A DNA stretch of 11,155 nucleotides from Flavobacteriales bacterium (GTDB taxonomy: Bacteria; Bacteroidota; Bacteroidia; Flavobacteriales_F; PHOS-HE28): positions 1-11,155 of the forward strand of contig JADZGG010000008.1 in NCBI GenBank assembly GCA_020854015.1, written 5' to 3'. Position 1 is the stretch's first letter, and each line of letters starts with the position of its first letter. Both the position numbers and the translations under genes were made by a program. Shown here in pieces: positions 4,958-11,155 of this stretch. The notes under the pieces were generated by a model. The model searched no databases and was not told where the DNA came from. It was given only the letters and a program-made list of their open reading frames with translations.

Positions 4958-5387
4958 GTTCACCCTTTCCGGAACCAACGGGGAGCCGTTCCGCTTGGGC
5001 GCTTTCCGTGGCGTCAAGAACGTGGTGATCTTCTTCTACCCGAAGGACAACACGTTGGTCTGCACCCGCGAGGCCTGTGCCTTCCGGGATCGCCACGCGG
5101 AGTTCCTAGAGCGGAACGCGGTCGTGATCGGGATCAGCGATGACGATGCGGCATCACACGAACGCTTCGCCGCGCAATGGGACCTGCCCTATCCGCTGTT
5201 GAGCGACCCGGGCGGAGTGGTCCGCATAGCTTACGGCGTTACTGGCCTGCTAGGGCTACTGAAAGGAAGGGTCACCTTCGTGATCGACCGCGAGGGCAAC
5301 ATTCTGCATGTGGTGCGCGACCGTTTCCGCGCACAGGCCCACATCGACGAAGCGTTGCAGGCGCTTGAGGGTCAACGCAGGTCGTAG
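4929..5387 (+). CDS. bcp: Thioredoxin-dependent peroxiredoxin, Bcp/PrxQ type
   Basis: It reduces hydrogen peroxide and organic hydroperoxides with electrons from thioredoxin. The 152-residue protein is the normal PrxQ length. The active site FFYPKDNTLVCTREACAFRD spans 35-54: Pro38, Thr42 and the peroxidatic Cys45 keep the P-x3-T-x2-C pattern, and Cys50, five residues on, is the resolving cysteine of PrxQ enzymes. Arg114 in KGRVTFVID is the expected active-site arginine. The usual Pro-Gly before the cysteine (TPGCT) is Leu-Val here. The start lies 29 bp inside the hemJ-like gene in another frame, so the two are one operon; peroxide defence beside an oxidase that may generate oxidants is a plausible link but inference. 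The 3' end overlaps the convergent WD40-like gene by 16 bp. Confidence 0.93.
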   Translation: MLKPGDRAPEFTLSGTNGEPFRLGAFRGVKNVVIFFYPKDNTLVCTREACAFRDRHAEFLERNAVVIGISDDDAASHERFAAQWDLPYPLLSDPGGVVRIAYGVTGLLGLLKGRVTFVIDREGNILHVVRDRFRAQAHIDEALQALEGQRRS

Positions 5388-6019
5388 AAGATCACGCGGC
5401 CATCGTCCGTGCCAGTGACGAACTGCGTGTCCGTGAAGACACACGGCGCTCGGTGATGCTGGTCCTTGTTCTCAGCGTAGGAGAGACGCTGCACTTCAGC
5501 CCCGCTCGCATCTGTGAAGATCACGGCACCGTTCTTCTCCGCCTTGGCGCGGATACCGTTGTGCGTGGCCTCTGCCTGTTGGTAGAAGCGGTCGAACGGT
5601 GAGTTGCCCATCACCAGACCGAGCGCTTTGAGCGCACGCGGATCGGGGATCCAACGGTGGTTCATCAGGTCCTTGTCCTGCTTGCCGTTCTTCACGTCGA
5701 ACACCGCACGCTTGCCGGTGAAGCCGATCAATACCACGTACTCGCCATTGTCGTTGAAGGCCACGTGGTACACTGTTGTGCTCTCGTCCTCGTTGAAGGG
5801 GAAGGTGAGCAGCTTCTTGCCCGTCTCCAGTTCGCAGAGGTAGGCACCTTTGCTGGTGCCCACGAGCACACGGTCTCCCTTGGGGGCCAAAGCCAGGCAG
5901 GTCACCTCCAGCTTGTCGCCCTTGATGGTGCGCATGGGCGGCTCCAGCACGGCCTGCGCGTTGGCGAACAGAAAGACACCCGCAGCGATGGCGGTGGAAA
6001 GGGTACGAAGCATGTTCAT
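5372..6019 (-). CDS. Exported small WD40-like beta-propeller protein
   Basis: The 215-residue product begins MNMLRTLSTAIAAGVFLFANAQA, a signal peptide with probable cleavage after AQA (about residue 23), so it acts in the periplasm or outside the cell. The rest holds WD40-type blades: about 38-75 (VTCLALAPKGDRVLVGTSKG, then AYLCELETGKKLL), 82-118 (VYHVAFNDNGEYVVLIGFTG, then KRAVFDVKNGK) and a final stretch ending GTDDGRVIFYDLR. Only three or four blades fit, too few for a self-contained seven-bladed propeller. I chose the ATG at 6019, giving a 2-bp gap after the STAS-like gene; a second ATG at 6013 is equally possible. The two form an operon. The 3' end overlaps the peroxiredoxin gene tail to tail by 16 bp. 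The function is unknown; a protein-binding scaffold is the default guess. Confidence 0.75.
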   Translation of the reverse strand: MNMLRTLSTAIAAGVFLFANAQAVLEPPMRTIKGDKLEVTCLALAPKGDRVLVGTSKGAYLCELETGKKLLTFPFNEDESTTVYHVAFNDNGEYVVLIGFTGKRAVFDVKNGKQDKDLMNHRWIPDPRALKALGLVMGNSPFDRFYQQAEATHNGIRAKAEKNGAVIFTDASGAEVQRLSYAENKDQHHRAPCVFTDTQFVTGTDDGRVIFYDLR

Positions 6020-6021
6020 GG

Positions 6022-6420
6022 TCAGTTGATCAGGTGCCGCTGTTCCAAGAGCCATGCCATGGCCGTATCGCGGTCAGGAAAAAGCTGGATCGGCCGGCGG
6101 GGCTTGTTCACCCGCACGAAAGCGTTGGCCGACATCTGGTGGCCGAAGTCGCGCACGATGATGGCATCGGCCGCAAAATGCTCGGAGCTCTCCTCACCGC
6201 TGGCGTAAGCGCGGGCCTCATTGGTCAGGCTGGCTTTCTCTCCGAAGCTCACCATCAGCAAGGCTTTGCGGCCGTTCCGTTCAGCGGAGATGGCGTTGAA
6301 CATTTCCCGCAAGGCGTCCACGGTCCCGACCATGCCGTCCTTGAAATGGGCATGCACCACATCTCCCTCCATGAAGGTGAGCGTGCAGGTGGGCAGTTCG
6401 ATGAGGCGAGTGGTTTCCAC
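6022..6420 (-). CDS. STAS/SpoIIAA-like small protein (DUF7793-like)
   Basis: About 132 residues, cytoplasmic, unknown function. The sequence follows a family common in Bacteroidota and resembling STAS/SEC14-like domains: an N-terminal strand pair (LTFMEGDVVHAHFKDGM), a helix (TVDALREMFNAISAERNGRK), the core strand ALLMVSFGEKASLT, then EARAYASGEESSEHFAADAI, and VRVNKPRRPIQLF followed by a C-terminal helix (DTAMAWLLEQRHLI). The frame opens at TTG 6432, but that codon lies inside a perfect TACCTTTG -7 box, so it cannot start the mRNA. I place the start at GTG 6420; GTG 6429 and ATG 6372 remain possible. It is 2 bp upstream of the WD40-like gene. Family recall is moderate. Confidence 0.7.
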   Translation of the reverse strand: METTRLIELPTCTLTFMEGDVVHAHFKDGMVGTVDALREMFNAISAERNGRKALLMVSFGEKASLTNEARAYASGEESSEHFAADAIIVRDFGHQMSANAFVRVNKPRRPIQLFPDRDTAMAWLLEQRHLIN

Positions 6421-6429
6421 GGGATGCAC

Positions 6430-6437
6430 CAAAGGTA
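6430..6437 (-). promoter_or_regulatory. Bacteroidota -7 box (TACCTTTG) for the STAS-like / WD40-like operon
   Basis: It is an exact TAnnTTTG match on the minus strand, in the spacer after the SPOR gene stop at 6470. It ends 9 nt before the GTG at 6420, predicting an almost leaderless message and arguing against the TTG and GTG codons at 6432 and 6429. Confidence 0.5.
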
Positions 6438-6469
6438 GTTGTGCGCTATGCGGATCGATGTGAAAGGTC

Positions 6470-7510
6470 CTACTTGACCAGGAGCCAGGCCTCGGGGGCC
6501 TGCTGCTGTCGGGCAGCGCTCAAAGCCTCCAGCGCCATGCCCTTCTGGGGATAGCTGCCGAGGGCGACGCGGTACAGGCCTCCCTTGCGGTCCACGAGCA
6601 CTGGGCTGAAGCCTTTCGAAGCGAGCTCTGCGATGTAGTGGTCGGCATTCTCTTTCATGCTGAAGCAGCCAACGATCACATGGTAGTGCATCACCTCCGT
6701 GCGAACAGCCACGGCTGTGCTCTCCGCCACCACGGGTGCAGGTCCCAGGTCGACCACCACCTCAGGTGAACCGTCGCCAGCGACCGGGAAGGCTTGCACG
6801 CCGTAACCCGTATCAGGCACCACGAAGGCTTCCGGATCAGCGGTTTCGAGCACCACCAGCTGTTCGGTCCGGGGTACGTAGGCAACATCCTCTTGCGGGC
6901 CCAAGACGTTCAATCCGCTCCATTGTGCCTGCTCGCCCGTGCGGCCCACCATCACCCAAGTACCTGCCGCGAACAGCAACGCGGTGAAGGCCGCTGCGGC
7001 CCAAAGCACGTTGGAGCGCCGCTCCTCCCGGACCTCTTCCGCAGGCAACGGAGGCAGTTCAAGCACCTTGGGCGCGGGCACGACCACCGGCTTGATCAGG
7101 GGCACTGCTGCAACAGGGCGAAGGCCGTAGGCGTCCTTCAGGTGGTTCACATGGCGGTCCGGTTCGAACTGCAGATTCCGTTCCGCGTCCAGGAAGAAGG
7201 TGCCGAGTTGGACCAGTTCCAGGCGACCCTCCACATCCAGCCGCTGGCGCCAAGCTTGCACGATGGCCTCGATGGAGCTGTTCGCTTGCGCGAGACCAAG
7301 ACCGTCCAAGTGGGCCACGCGGTCGGCCAGCAGGCCGTCGTTGCGCACCAGGTTCCGGTTGAAGCTCAGGTCCTTGCCGGGGGGACTGATCATCCGCTGG
7401 CGCAGGTCGAGGCGTGCGTTGCGGTAGTGGGTCAGGAAGCCACCAAAGCCCGGTACGATCACGCAATCGTGGCCGTACAGAAGGTCGTGGATGGTGCGTT
7501 CGAGGACCAT
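6470..7510 (-). CDS. HU-CCDC81 and SPOR domain inner-membrane protein
   Basis: The 346-residue product has the layout of a Bacteroidota envelope family: two HU-related domains (HU-CCDC81_bac type, roughly 1-60 and 65-130), a proline-rich linker (131-160), one membrane helix (about 168-188: VLWAAAAFTALLFAAGTWVM), a low-complexity acidic region, and a C-terminal SPOR domain (about 274-346: HYHVIVGCFSMKENADHYIA to the end). The HU-like part, with IHDLLYGHDCVIVPGFGGF at 7-25, would be cytoplasmic; SPOR domains bind denuded glycan strands of peptidoglycan at division sites. So it may tie a DNA- or protein-binding module to septal wall. The ATG at 7510 is chosen because the family begins V-x-x-x-I-x-x-LLY; 49 upstream codons in frame have no match. 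It follows kdsB after 41 bp and has its own candidate -7 box. Confidence 0.85.
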   Translation of the reverse strand: MVLERTIHDLLYGHDCVIVPGFGGFLTHYRNARLDLRQRMISPPGKDLSFNRNLVRNDGLLADRVAHLDGLGLAQANSSIEAIVQAWRQRLDVEGRLELVQLGTFFLDAERNLQFEPDRHVNHLKDAYGLRPVAAVPLIKPVVVPAPKVLELPPLPAEEVREERRSNVLWAAAAFTALLFAAGTWVMVGRTGEQAQWSGLNVLGPQEDVAYVPRTEQLVVLETADPEAFVVPDTGYGVQAFPVAGDGSPEVVVDLGPAPVVAESTAVAVRTEVMHYHVIVGCFSMKENADHYIAELASKGFSPVLVDRKGGLYRVALGSYPQKGMALEALSAARQQQAPEAWLLVK

Positions 7511-7520
7511 GATCAGGGTG

Positions 7521-7528
7521 CCAAAATA
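7521..7528 (-). promoter_or_regulatory. Possible -7 box (TATTTTGG) for the SPOR gene
   Basis: TATTTTGG on the minus strand has one mismatch to TAnnTTTG and ends 10 nt before the ATG. It lies in the 41-bp gap after kdsB, so the SPOR gene may have its own promoter besides read-through. Confidence 0.3.
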
Positions 7529-7551
7529 CAGCGGAGGGATCCAGCCAAGGG

Positions 7552-8295
7552 CTACTGCACGCGCTTCCGGGCTTCCTCCAGGTCCGCCGGGGTGTCCACG
7601 CAGAACGAAGGATGATCGGTGAGGCCGATGCGAACGGGCAGTCCGTTCTCCAGCCACCGCAGCTGCTCCAGGGCTTCGGCCTTCTCCAACGAGGAGGGTG
7701 CCAATCGTACGATCGACGCCAATGCATCGGCCGTGTAAGCATAGAGGCCCACATGTTTCAAGAAGCGGAACCGCGCATGTCTGGGGCCGTTGCCACCGTC
7801 GCGTAAAAAGGGGATCGCGGCCCGGCTGAAGTAAAGCGCGTTCTGGTGCACATCCGTGGTGATGAGCACTTCGCCCGGATCGTCCAGGTCGCGGTCGTCG
7901 GTGACCACCTGGGCCAGCGTGGCAATTCGGACGCCCGGTTGCACCAGGCAGGAACAGAGCTCGTCGATCTGCGCCGGCACAATGAAGGGTTCGTCACCCT
8001 GGATGTTCACCACGGCATCGAAACGATCGCGGCCCAGCTTCTCCAATGCCTCGTAGCAGCGGTCCGTGCCACTGGGATGGTCCGCCGAGGTCATCACCAC
8101 TTCACCGCCGAAGCTGCGCATGTGCTCCGCCACGCGCTCATCATCCGTGGCCACCACCACCGCATCAAGCCGCGCGCATTGCAAGGCCTGCTCCACCACG
8201 CGTTGCACCATGCTTTTGCCACCGATGTCCACGAGCGGCTTGCCGGGCAGGCGGGTACTGGCGTAGCGGGAAGGAATGACTCCGAGGATGCGCAT
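7552..8295 (-). CDS. kdsB: 3-deoxy-manno-octulosonate cytidylyltransferase (CMP-Kdo synthetase)
   Basis: It activates Kdo with CTP to CMP-Kdo, the donor for the first sugars added to lipid A. The 247-residue cytoplasmic enzyme matches the family length. Motifs in order: GVIPSRYASTRLPGKPL at 5-21 (CTP-binding loop), VVVATDDERV (46-55), MTSADHPSGTDRCYEA (68-83), VNIQGDEPFI (96-105), the FLKHVGLYAY segment, and a C-terminal EALEQLRWLENGLPVRIG that is nearly invariant in KdsB. I start at the ATG at 8295; a TTG at 8310 in the same frame would overlap the receptor stop and adds only five residues. It sits 11 bp downstream of the TonB-dependent receptor gene and is probably read from the same transcript. 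With the GT9 gene it indicates Kdo/heptose-type LPS synthesis. Confidence 0.96.
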   Translation of the reverse strand: MRILGVIPSRYASTRLPGKPLVDIGGKSMVQRVVEQALQCARLDAVVVATDDERVAEHMRSFGGEVVMTSADHPSGTDRCYEALEKLGRDRFDAVVNIQGDEPFIVPAQIDELCSCLVQPGVRIATLAQVVTDDRDLDDPGEVLITTDVHQNALYFSRAAIPFLRDGGNGPRHARFRFLKHVGLYAYTADALASIVRLAPSSLEKAEALEQLRWLENGLPVRIGLTDHPSFCVDTPADLEEARKRVQ

Positions 8296-8306
8296 GCGGG
8301 GGACGT

Positions 8307-10703
8307 TCAAAGGGTGTAGGTCAGCATGGCCTGCATACTTCGCGGTGCCTCGATGGACATGGGGCGGATGGCATAGACCAGGTTGGTGACGTTGTTCACG
8401 ATGAACGCGATGCGCACCTGATCAGAGAGGTTGTAACCCAAGCGGGCATCGATGATCCAATCGCCGGTGGTGTGTGTGCGCATCCATTCGCCTGCGCCGG
8501 TGGGCAGCAGGTAGGGCGGGGACTCGTCCAGATCCACAAAGGCCTTGTCGATGTTCCGGACGTGGCTGTTGTACCGCACGCTCAAGCCTGGCGCGAAGCG
8601 CTTGTGCTCCGCTTGCACGTCAGCGCGGAAGAGGTTCTGCACGCGGAACTTCAGGATGTTGTCCGTGGGATCGTAGCTCGTGTTGGTGTACGTGGCGGGC
8701 GGCCACACTGCGCCCGGATAGGTGGGTTTCGCGTACACCTCATCGGGCGTGGTGCTCACCGGCAACGTATGGGTATAGCCCATCATCACGGTGACCATGG
8801 TGCTGCCGAAGGTGCCCTTGCCGGCCAGTTCAAGCTCGTAGCCCGTTACGCGCGCGCCGCCCGTGTTCGCACTGCGGAAGCCGAGGCCGAGGAAATTCTG
8901 GACATCCAACGGGTTGCCCCATTGCCCGAAGGTGAACTCGATGTAGTCCGTGAATTCCTGCTGGAACACCACGGCATCCACGAAGCCCATGAACTTGCCC
9001 AGCTTGAATCCCTGCTTGATGCCACCCTCCACGTTCCAACTGCGTTCAGGTTTCAGATCGGGGTTGGGGTAGATGTTCAGCTTGCCCACGCTGGTCCGGA
9101 TGTAGCGCTCGCCGATGGTGGGGAAACGAAAGCCCTGCCCATAGCTGGCGCGCAGGTAGGTGGCCTGGAAGAGGTGGTAGTTGGCCCCGGCGCGGAACAC
9201 CGGCGCGCTCTGGTCCTCGTCGTTCACCGTGAAGTTCTCGTAGCGCAACCCGGCGCTCAACATCAATTTCTCCTTCAACAGCTTCTTATCCGCCTGCAGG
9301 TAGGCCGCGGCATTGGTGGCCTCGTTCTTCCCGTCGCCATCCGGATCGCCGGTATAGAGGGCCGCGCTGCTCACGGTGCGTTGACCCACCAGCCCAGCGG
9401 TCACCACCAAGGGACCCCACACTTCCGCTTTCTGTTGCACCTGGTACTCACCATAGATCAGGTGGCTGCCGTTGCTCTGGTCATTGTCGTTGTCGAACTG
9501 TTGATCGTAGTACCGGGCCTTCAGGCTGTGGCGCGTGCCGCGTTCGCTGTGGTAGACCACGTAGGGGTCCACATAGTATTGGGTCCCCACGGTCCGCGTC
9601 ACGGTGCCGGGCTCCGGTCGGTACAGACCTTCGTTCAGGTCATCCCAGATGAAGACGCTGGTGCTGTGGCTTTTCATCGCGTTGGCGTTGATGCCGTAGC
9701 TCAACCCCTTCACCTTCTTGTTTCGCCAACGCGTACCCACGTTGAAGCGCGTACGGTTCTCGTAGCCACCCGGACCTATGCGGTTGGGGTCAACTGCGAG
9801 GGTGTCGGCGGGCAGGCGCTCGGGGCCCACATAGCCTTGATCACTGAAGGCGTTGCCGCCCAGAACAAGGTCGAAGTTGCCGAACTGCTGGCTGTGGAAG
9901 AAGTTGGCCCCGGTGAACAGCGGCGGATTGGCACCCCACCATTTCGCGGGCTTGTGGCCCGGTGTGTCGTACACGCCCCCGAACACGTTCACCCGCGTGC
10001 GCGGCTCGGCGCGTGGGTAGGCGGTACGCACGTTGATGACGCCGCTGAGCGCCGCGCTGCCGTAAAGCACACTGCTCGCGCCCTTGATCACTTCCACCTG
10101 CTCCAGGTTCTCGATCGGCAGAAAGGTCCAGCTCGGCCTACCGATGTCGCCGCTCAGGATGGGCAGGTCGTCCACAAGCATCATTACGCGGCTGCCAGCG
10201 CCATAACTGAAGCCACTGCCTGATCGGATCTGCGGGTCGTTGTCCACCACCACCACGCCCGGTACCTGGTCCATCACGGTCTCCAGGCTCTGCGTGTTCT
10301 TGTTGCGCACCAGCTCCGGCCGCAGCACACTGATGGACTGGGTCACCTCCCCCACCCGCTGCTCGAACTTGCCTGCGCTCACCACCATGGCGTCCAGCTC
10401 GGTGTTGCCTTCACCCAGCTTCACGTCGAGCGTGCGGTCCTCCCCTGCGGCGAGCACCACCTGCACCGGGAGTGAACGGTAGCCCACCAGGCCGAACTCC
10501 GCGTTGTAGGTGCCTGCGGGTAACGTGATCCGGTATGCACCGTTCTCGTCGGTCATCACGCCTTTGCCGTCGCCCAGTCGCACGCTCGCGCCAAAGAGCT
10601 TTTCCCCGCTCCTTTCATCGGTCACCACCCCATGCAGCGTGGCCTCCTGTGCCGCCACCTCTACCATCCACAAGCAGCCGATCGCTGCGATCAATGTTCT
10701 CAT
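8307..10703 (-). CDS. TonB-dependent outer-membrane receptor with carboxypeptidase-regulatory-like N-domain
   Basis: A 798-residue outer-membrane importer driven by the TonB/ExbBD complex. A signal peptide (1 to about 18, ending VAAQ) is followed by a carboxypeptidase-D-regulatory-like beta-sandwich (about 22-95, with GVVTDERSGEKLFGASV and TDENGAYRITLPAGTY), a TonB-box-like LDAMVVSA (103-110), a plug domain (about 118-230, with LVDDLPI and VEVIKGASSVLYGSAALSGV), and a 22-strand-type barrel to the C-terminus. The barrel contains the common NPDLKPERSWNVE motif. An extracellular-type loop has DPDGDGKNE (453-461), a calcium-loop-like pattern. SusC/RagA hallmarks and a susD neighbour are absent, so a siderophore, cobalamin or metal type is more likely than glycan, but the substrate is undetermined. 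The start at 10703 is set by the signal peptide; the frame stays open 46 codons upstream, into dprA. Confidence 0.93.
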   Translation of the reverse strand: MRTLIAAIGCLWMVEVAAQEATLHGVVTDERSGEKLFGASVRLGDGKGVMTDENGAYRITLPAGTYNAEFGLVGYRSLPVQVVLAAGEDRTLDVKLGEGNTELDAMVVSAGKFEQRVGEVTQSISVLRPELVRNKNTQSLETVMDQVPGVVVVDNDPQIRSGSGFSYGAGSRVMMLVDDLPILSGDIGRPSWTFLPIENLEQVEVIKGASSVLYGSAALSGVINVRTAYPRAEPRTRVNVFGGVYDTPGHKPAKWWGANPPLFTGANFFHSQQFGNFDLVLGGNAFSDQGYVGPERLPADTLAVDPNRIGPGGYENRTRFNVGTRWRNKKVKGLSYGINANAMKSHSTSVFIWDDLNEGLYRPEPGTVTRTVGTQYYVDPYVVYHSERGTRHSLKARYYDQQFDNDNDQSNGSHLIYGEYQVQQKAEVWGPLVVTAGLVGQRTVSSAALYTGDPDGDGKNEATNAAAYLQADKKLLKEKLMLSAGLRYENFTVNDEDQSAPVFRAGANYHLFQATYLRASYGQGFRFPTIGERYIRTSVGKLNIYPNPDLKPERSWNVEGGIKQGFKLGKFMGFVDAVVFQQEFTDYIEFTFGQWGNPLDVQNFLGLGFRSANTGGARVTGYELELAGKGTFGSTMVTVMMGYTHTLPVSTTPDEVYAKPTYPGAVWPPATYTNTSYDPTDNILKFRVQNLFRADVQAEHKRFAPGLSVRYNSHVRNIDKAFVDLDESPPYLLPTGAGEWMRTHTTGDWIIDARLGYNLSDQVRIAFIVNNVTNLVYAIRPMSIEAPRSMQAMLTYTL

Positions 10704-10736
10704 GCGGCTTCTATATTGGGCCGGAAGGCTTGACGC

Positions 10737-10744
10737 GAAAAGTA
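10737..10744 (-). promoter_or_regulatory. Probable -7 box (TACTTTTC) for the receptor-kdsB operon
   Basis: TACTTTTC on the minus strand has one mismatch to TAnnTTTG and ends 33 nt before the receptor ATG, inside the 58-bp spacer shared with dprA. No Fur-like or riboswitch-like sequence fits in this short spacer. Confidence 0.35.
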
Positions 10745-10761
10745 GCGAAACGCCCGAACGC

Positions 10762-11155
10762 GTGACCCTCACCGACCAGCAGCTCATCCACCGCATCGCG
10801 CTCAGCATGCTCAAAGGCATCGGGCCGGTGAACGCACGCAACCTGGTGGCCTACTGTGGCGGCGTGGATCCCCTCTTCACGGATAAGAAGGTGCGCTTGT
10901 CGTTGGAGAAGGTGCCCGGCATCGGCCCTACGCTAGCCAACGCCATTCTGGATACCACCGTGCTGCGTGCCGCCGAAAAGGAGCTCGCCTACGTGCGCAA
11001 GAACAACCTGCGCATGCTTTTCTACCTCGACCCTGAGTACCCTGCGCGGTTGAAGCCCTGTGAGGATGCACCCGTGCTGCTTTTCGCCAAGGGCAACGCC
11101 TCCTTGGACGTGGAACGCTCTGTGGCCATCGTGGGCACGCGCACGCCTACCGACC
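10762..11155 (+). CDS. dprA: DNA processing protein DprA/Smf, N-terminal part (runs off the right edge)
   Basis: DprA binds single-stranded DNA taken up in transformation and loads RecA on it. The first 131 codons are visible, starting at the GTG at 10762; no in-frame ATG precedes it. The N-terminal region has a helix-hairpin-helix-like stretch (LSMLKGIGPVNARNLVAYCG, residues 15-34), then PGIGPTLANAIL, and then enters the Rossmann-like core: YPARLKPCEDAPVLLFAKG, followed by VAIVGTRTPTD at the window edge, the diagnostic start of the DprA nucleotide-binding-like fold. It is divergent from the receptor gene across 58 bp. A TATATTGG at 10712-10719 (one mismatch to TAnnTTTG) is its only promoter candidate. 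Family assignment is firm; competence itself is not shown. Confidence 0.93.
   Translation, partial: MTLTDQQLIHRIALSMLKGIGPVNARNLVAYCGGVDPLFTDKKVRLSLEKVPGIGPTLANAILDTTVLRAAEKELAYVRKNNLRMLFYLDPEYPARLKPCEDAPVLLFAKGNASLDVERSVAIVGTRTPTD

Noticed and set aside
8472..10223. 583-codon plus-strand open frame opposite the receptor
   Set aside because: It is a GC-driven antisense shadow of the TonB-dependent receptor with no recognisable domain.
10704..10761. Cobalamin or other riboswitch ahead of the receptor
   Set aside because: The receptor-dprA spacer is only 58 bp, too short for such an aptamer, and has no B12-box-like sequence.
1..11155. CRISPR array, insertion sequence, prophage, toxin-antitoxin or defence operon
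   Set aside because: No spaced repeats, transposase, integrase, phage or known defence domains were seen; all long real frames are assigned to housekeeping or envelope families.

Overview
The window is about 11 kb of visibly GC-rich, gene-dense bacterial DNA that reads as chromosome of a member of the Bacteroidota, most likely a GC-rich Flavobacteriales-like lineage. The evidence is the protein set: a carboxypeptidase-regulatory-like domain fused to a TonB-dependent receptor, an HU-CCDC81/SPOR membrane protein, and a STAS-like small protein of a type I know from Bacteroidota. In addition, boxes matching or nearly matching the Bacteroidota -7 promoter element TAnnTTTG lie just upstream of many starts, and good Shine-Dalgarno sites are scarce. 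There is no phage, plasmid, insertion sequence or CRISPR array.

Layout. Positions 1-146 (minus) hold the N-terminus of a tRNA-dihydrouridine synthase. Positions 221-307 (plus) are a complete tRNA-Ser(GGA). The 212 bp after it are unusual: 17 bp of the tRNA 3' end is repeated at 452-468, where it is followed by the A of a CCA end, and the DNA between the copies can fold as a closed three-hairpin, cloverleaf-like structure (309-417). A bidirectional terminator-like hairpin follows at 476-498. A minus-strand pair, tatD then ansA (ATGA overlap), fills 520-2312. It is divergent from a plus-strand pair at 2447-3798: a GT9 heptosyltransferase-like glycosyltransferase and an uncharacterised 120-residue protein, again joined by ATGA. 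A hotdog acyl-CoA thioesterase (3803-4318, minus) is divergent from a hemJ-like membrane protein and a PrxQ/Bcp peroxiredoxin (4388-5387, plus), which overlap by 29 bp. A long minus-strand block, 5372-10703, is read in the order TonB-dependent receptor, kdsB, HU-CCDC81/SPOR protein, STAS-like protein, exported WD40-like protein. The window ends in the 5' part of dprA (10762 to the edge, plus).

How the genes fit together. Most are housekeeping: tRNA supply and modification, cell-envelope synthesis (KdsB makes CMP-Kdo for lipopolysaccharide; the GT9 enzyme probably adds a core sugar), outer-membrane import (receptor), envelope or division-site biology (SPOR protein), haem synthesis with peroxide defence (HemJ and Bcp), nitrogen and acyl-CoA metabolism (AnsA, thioesterase), nucleic-acid processing (TatD), and DNA uptake or recombination (DprA). 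Genes are packed with 4-bp overlaps, 2-11 bp gaps or overlapping convergent ends.

The part that standard annotation explains least is the structured insert at the tRNA-Ser 3' end. No complete new multi-gene system is evident.
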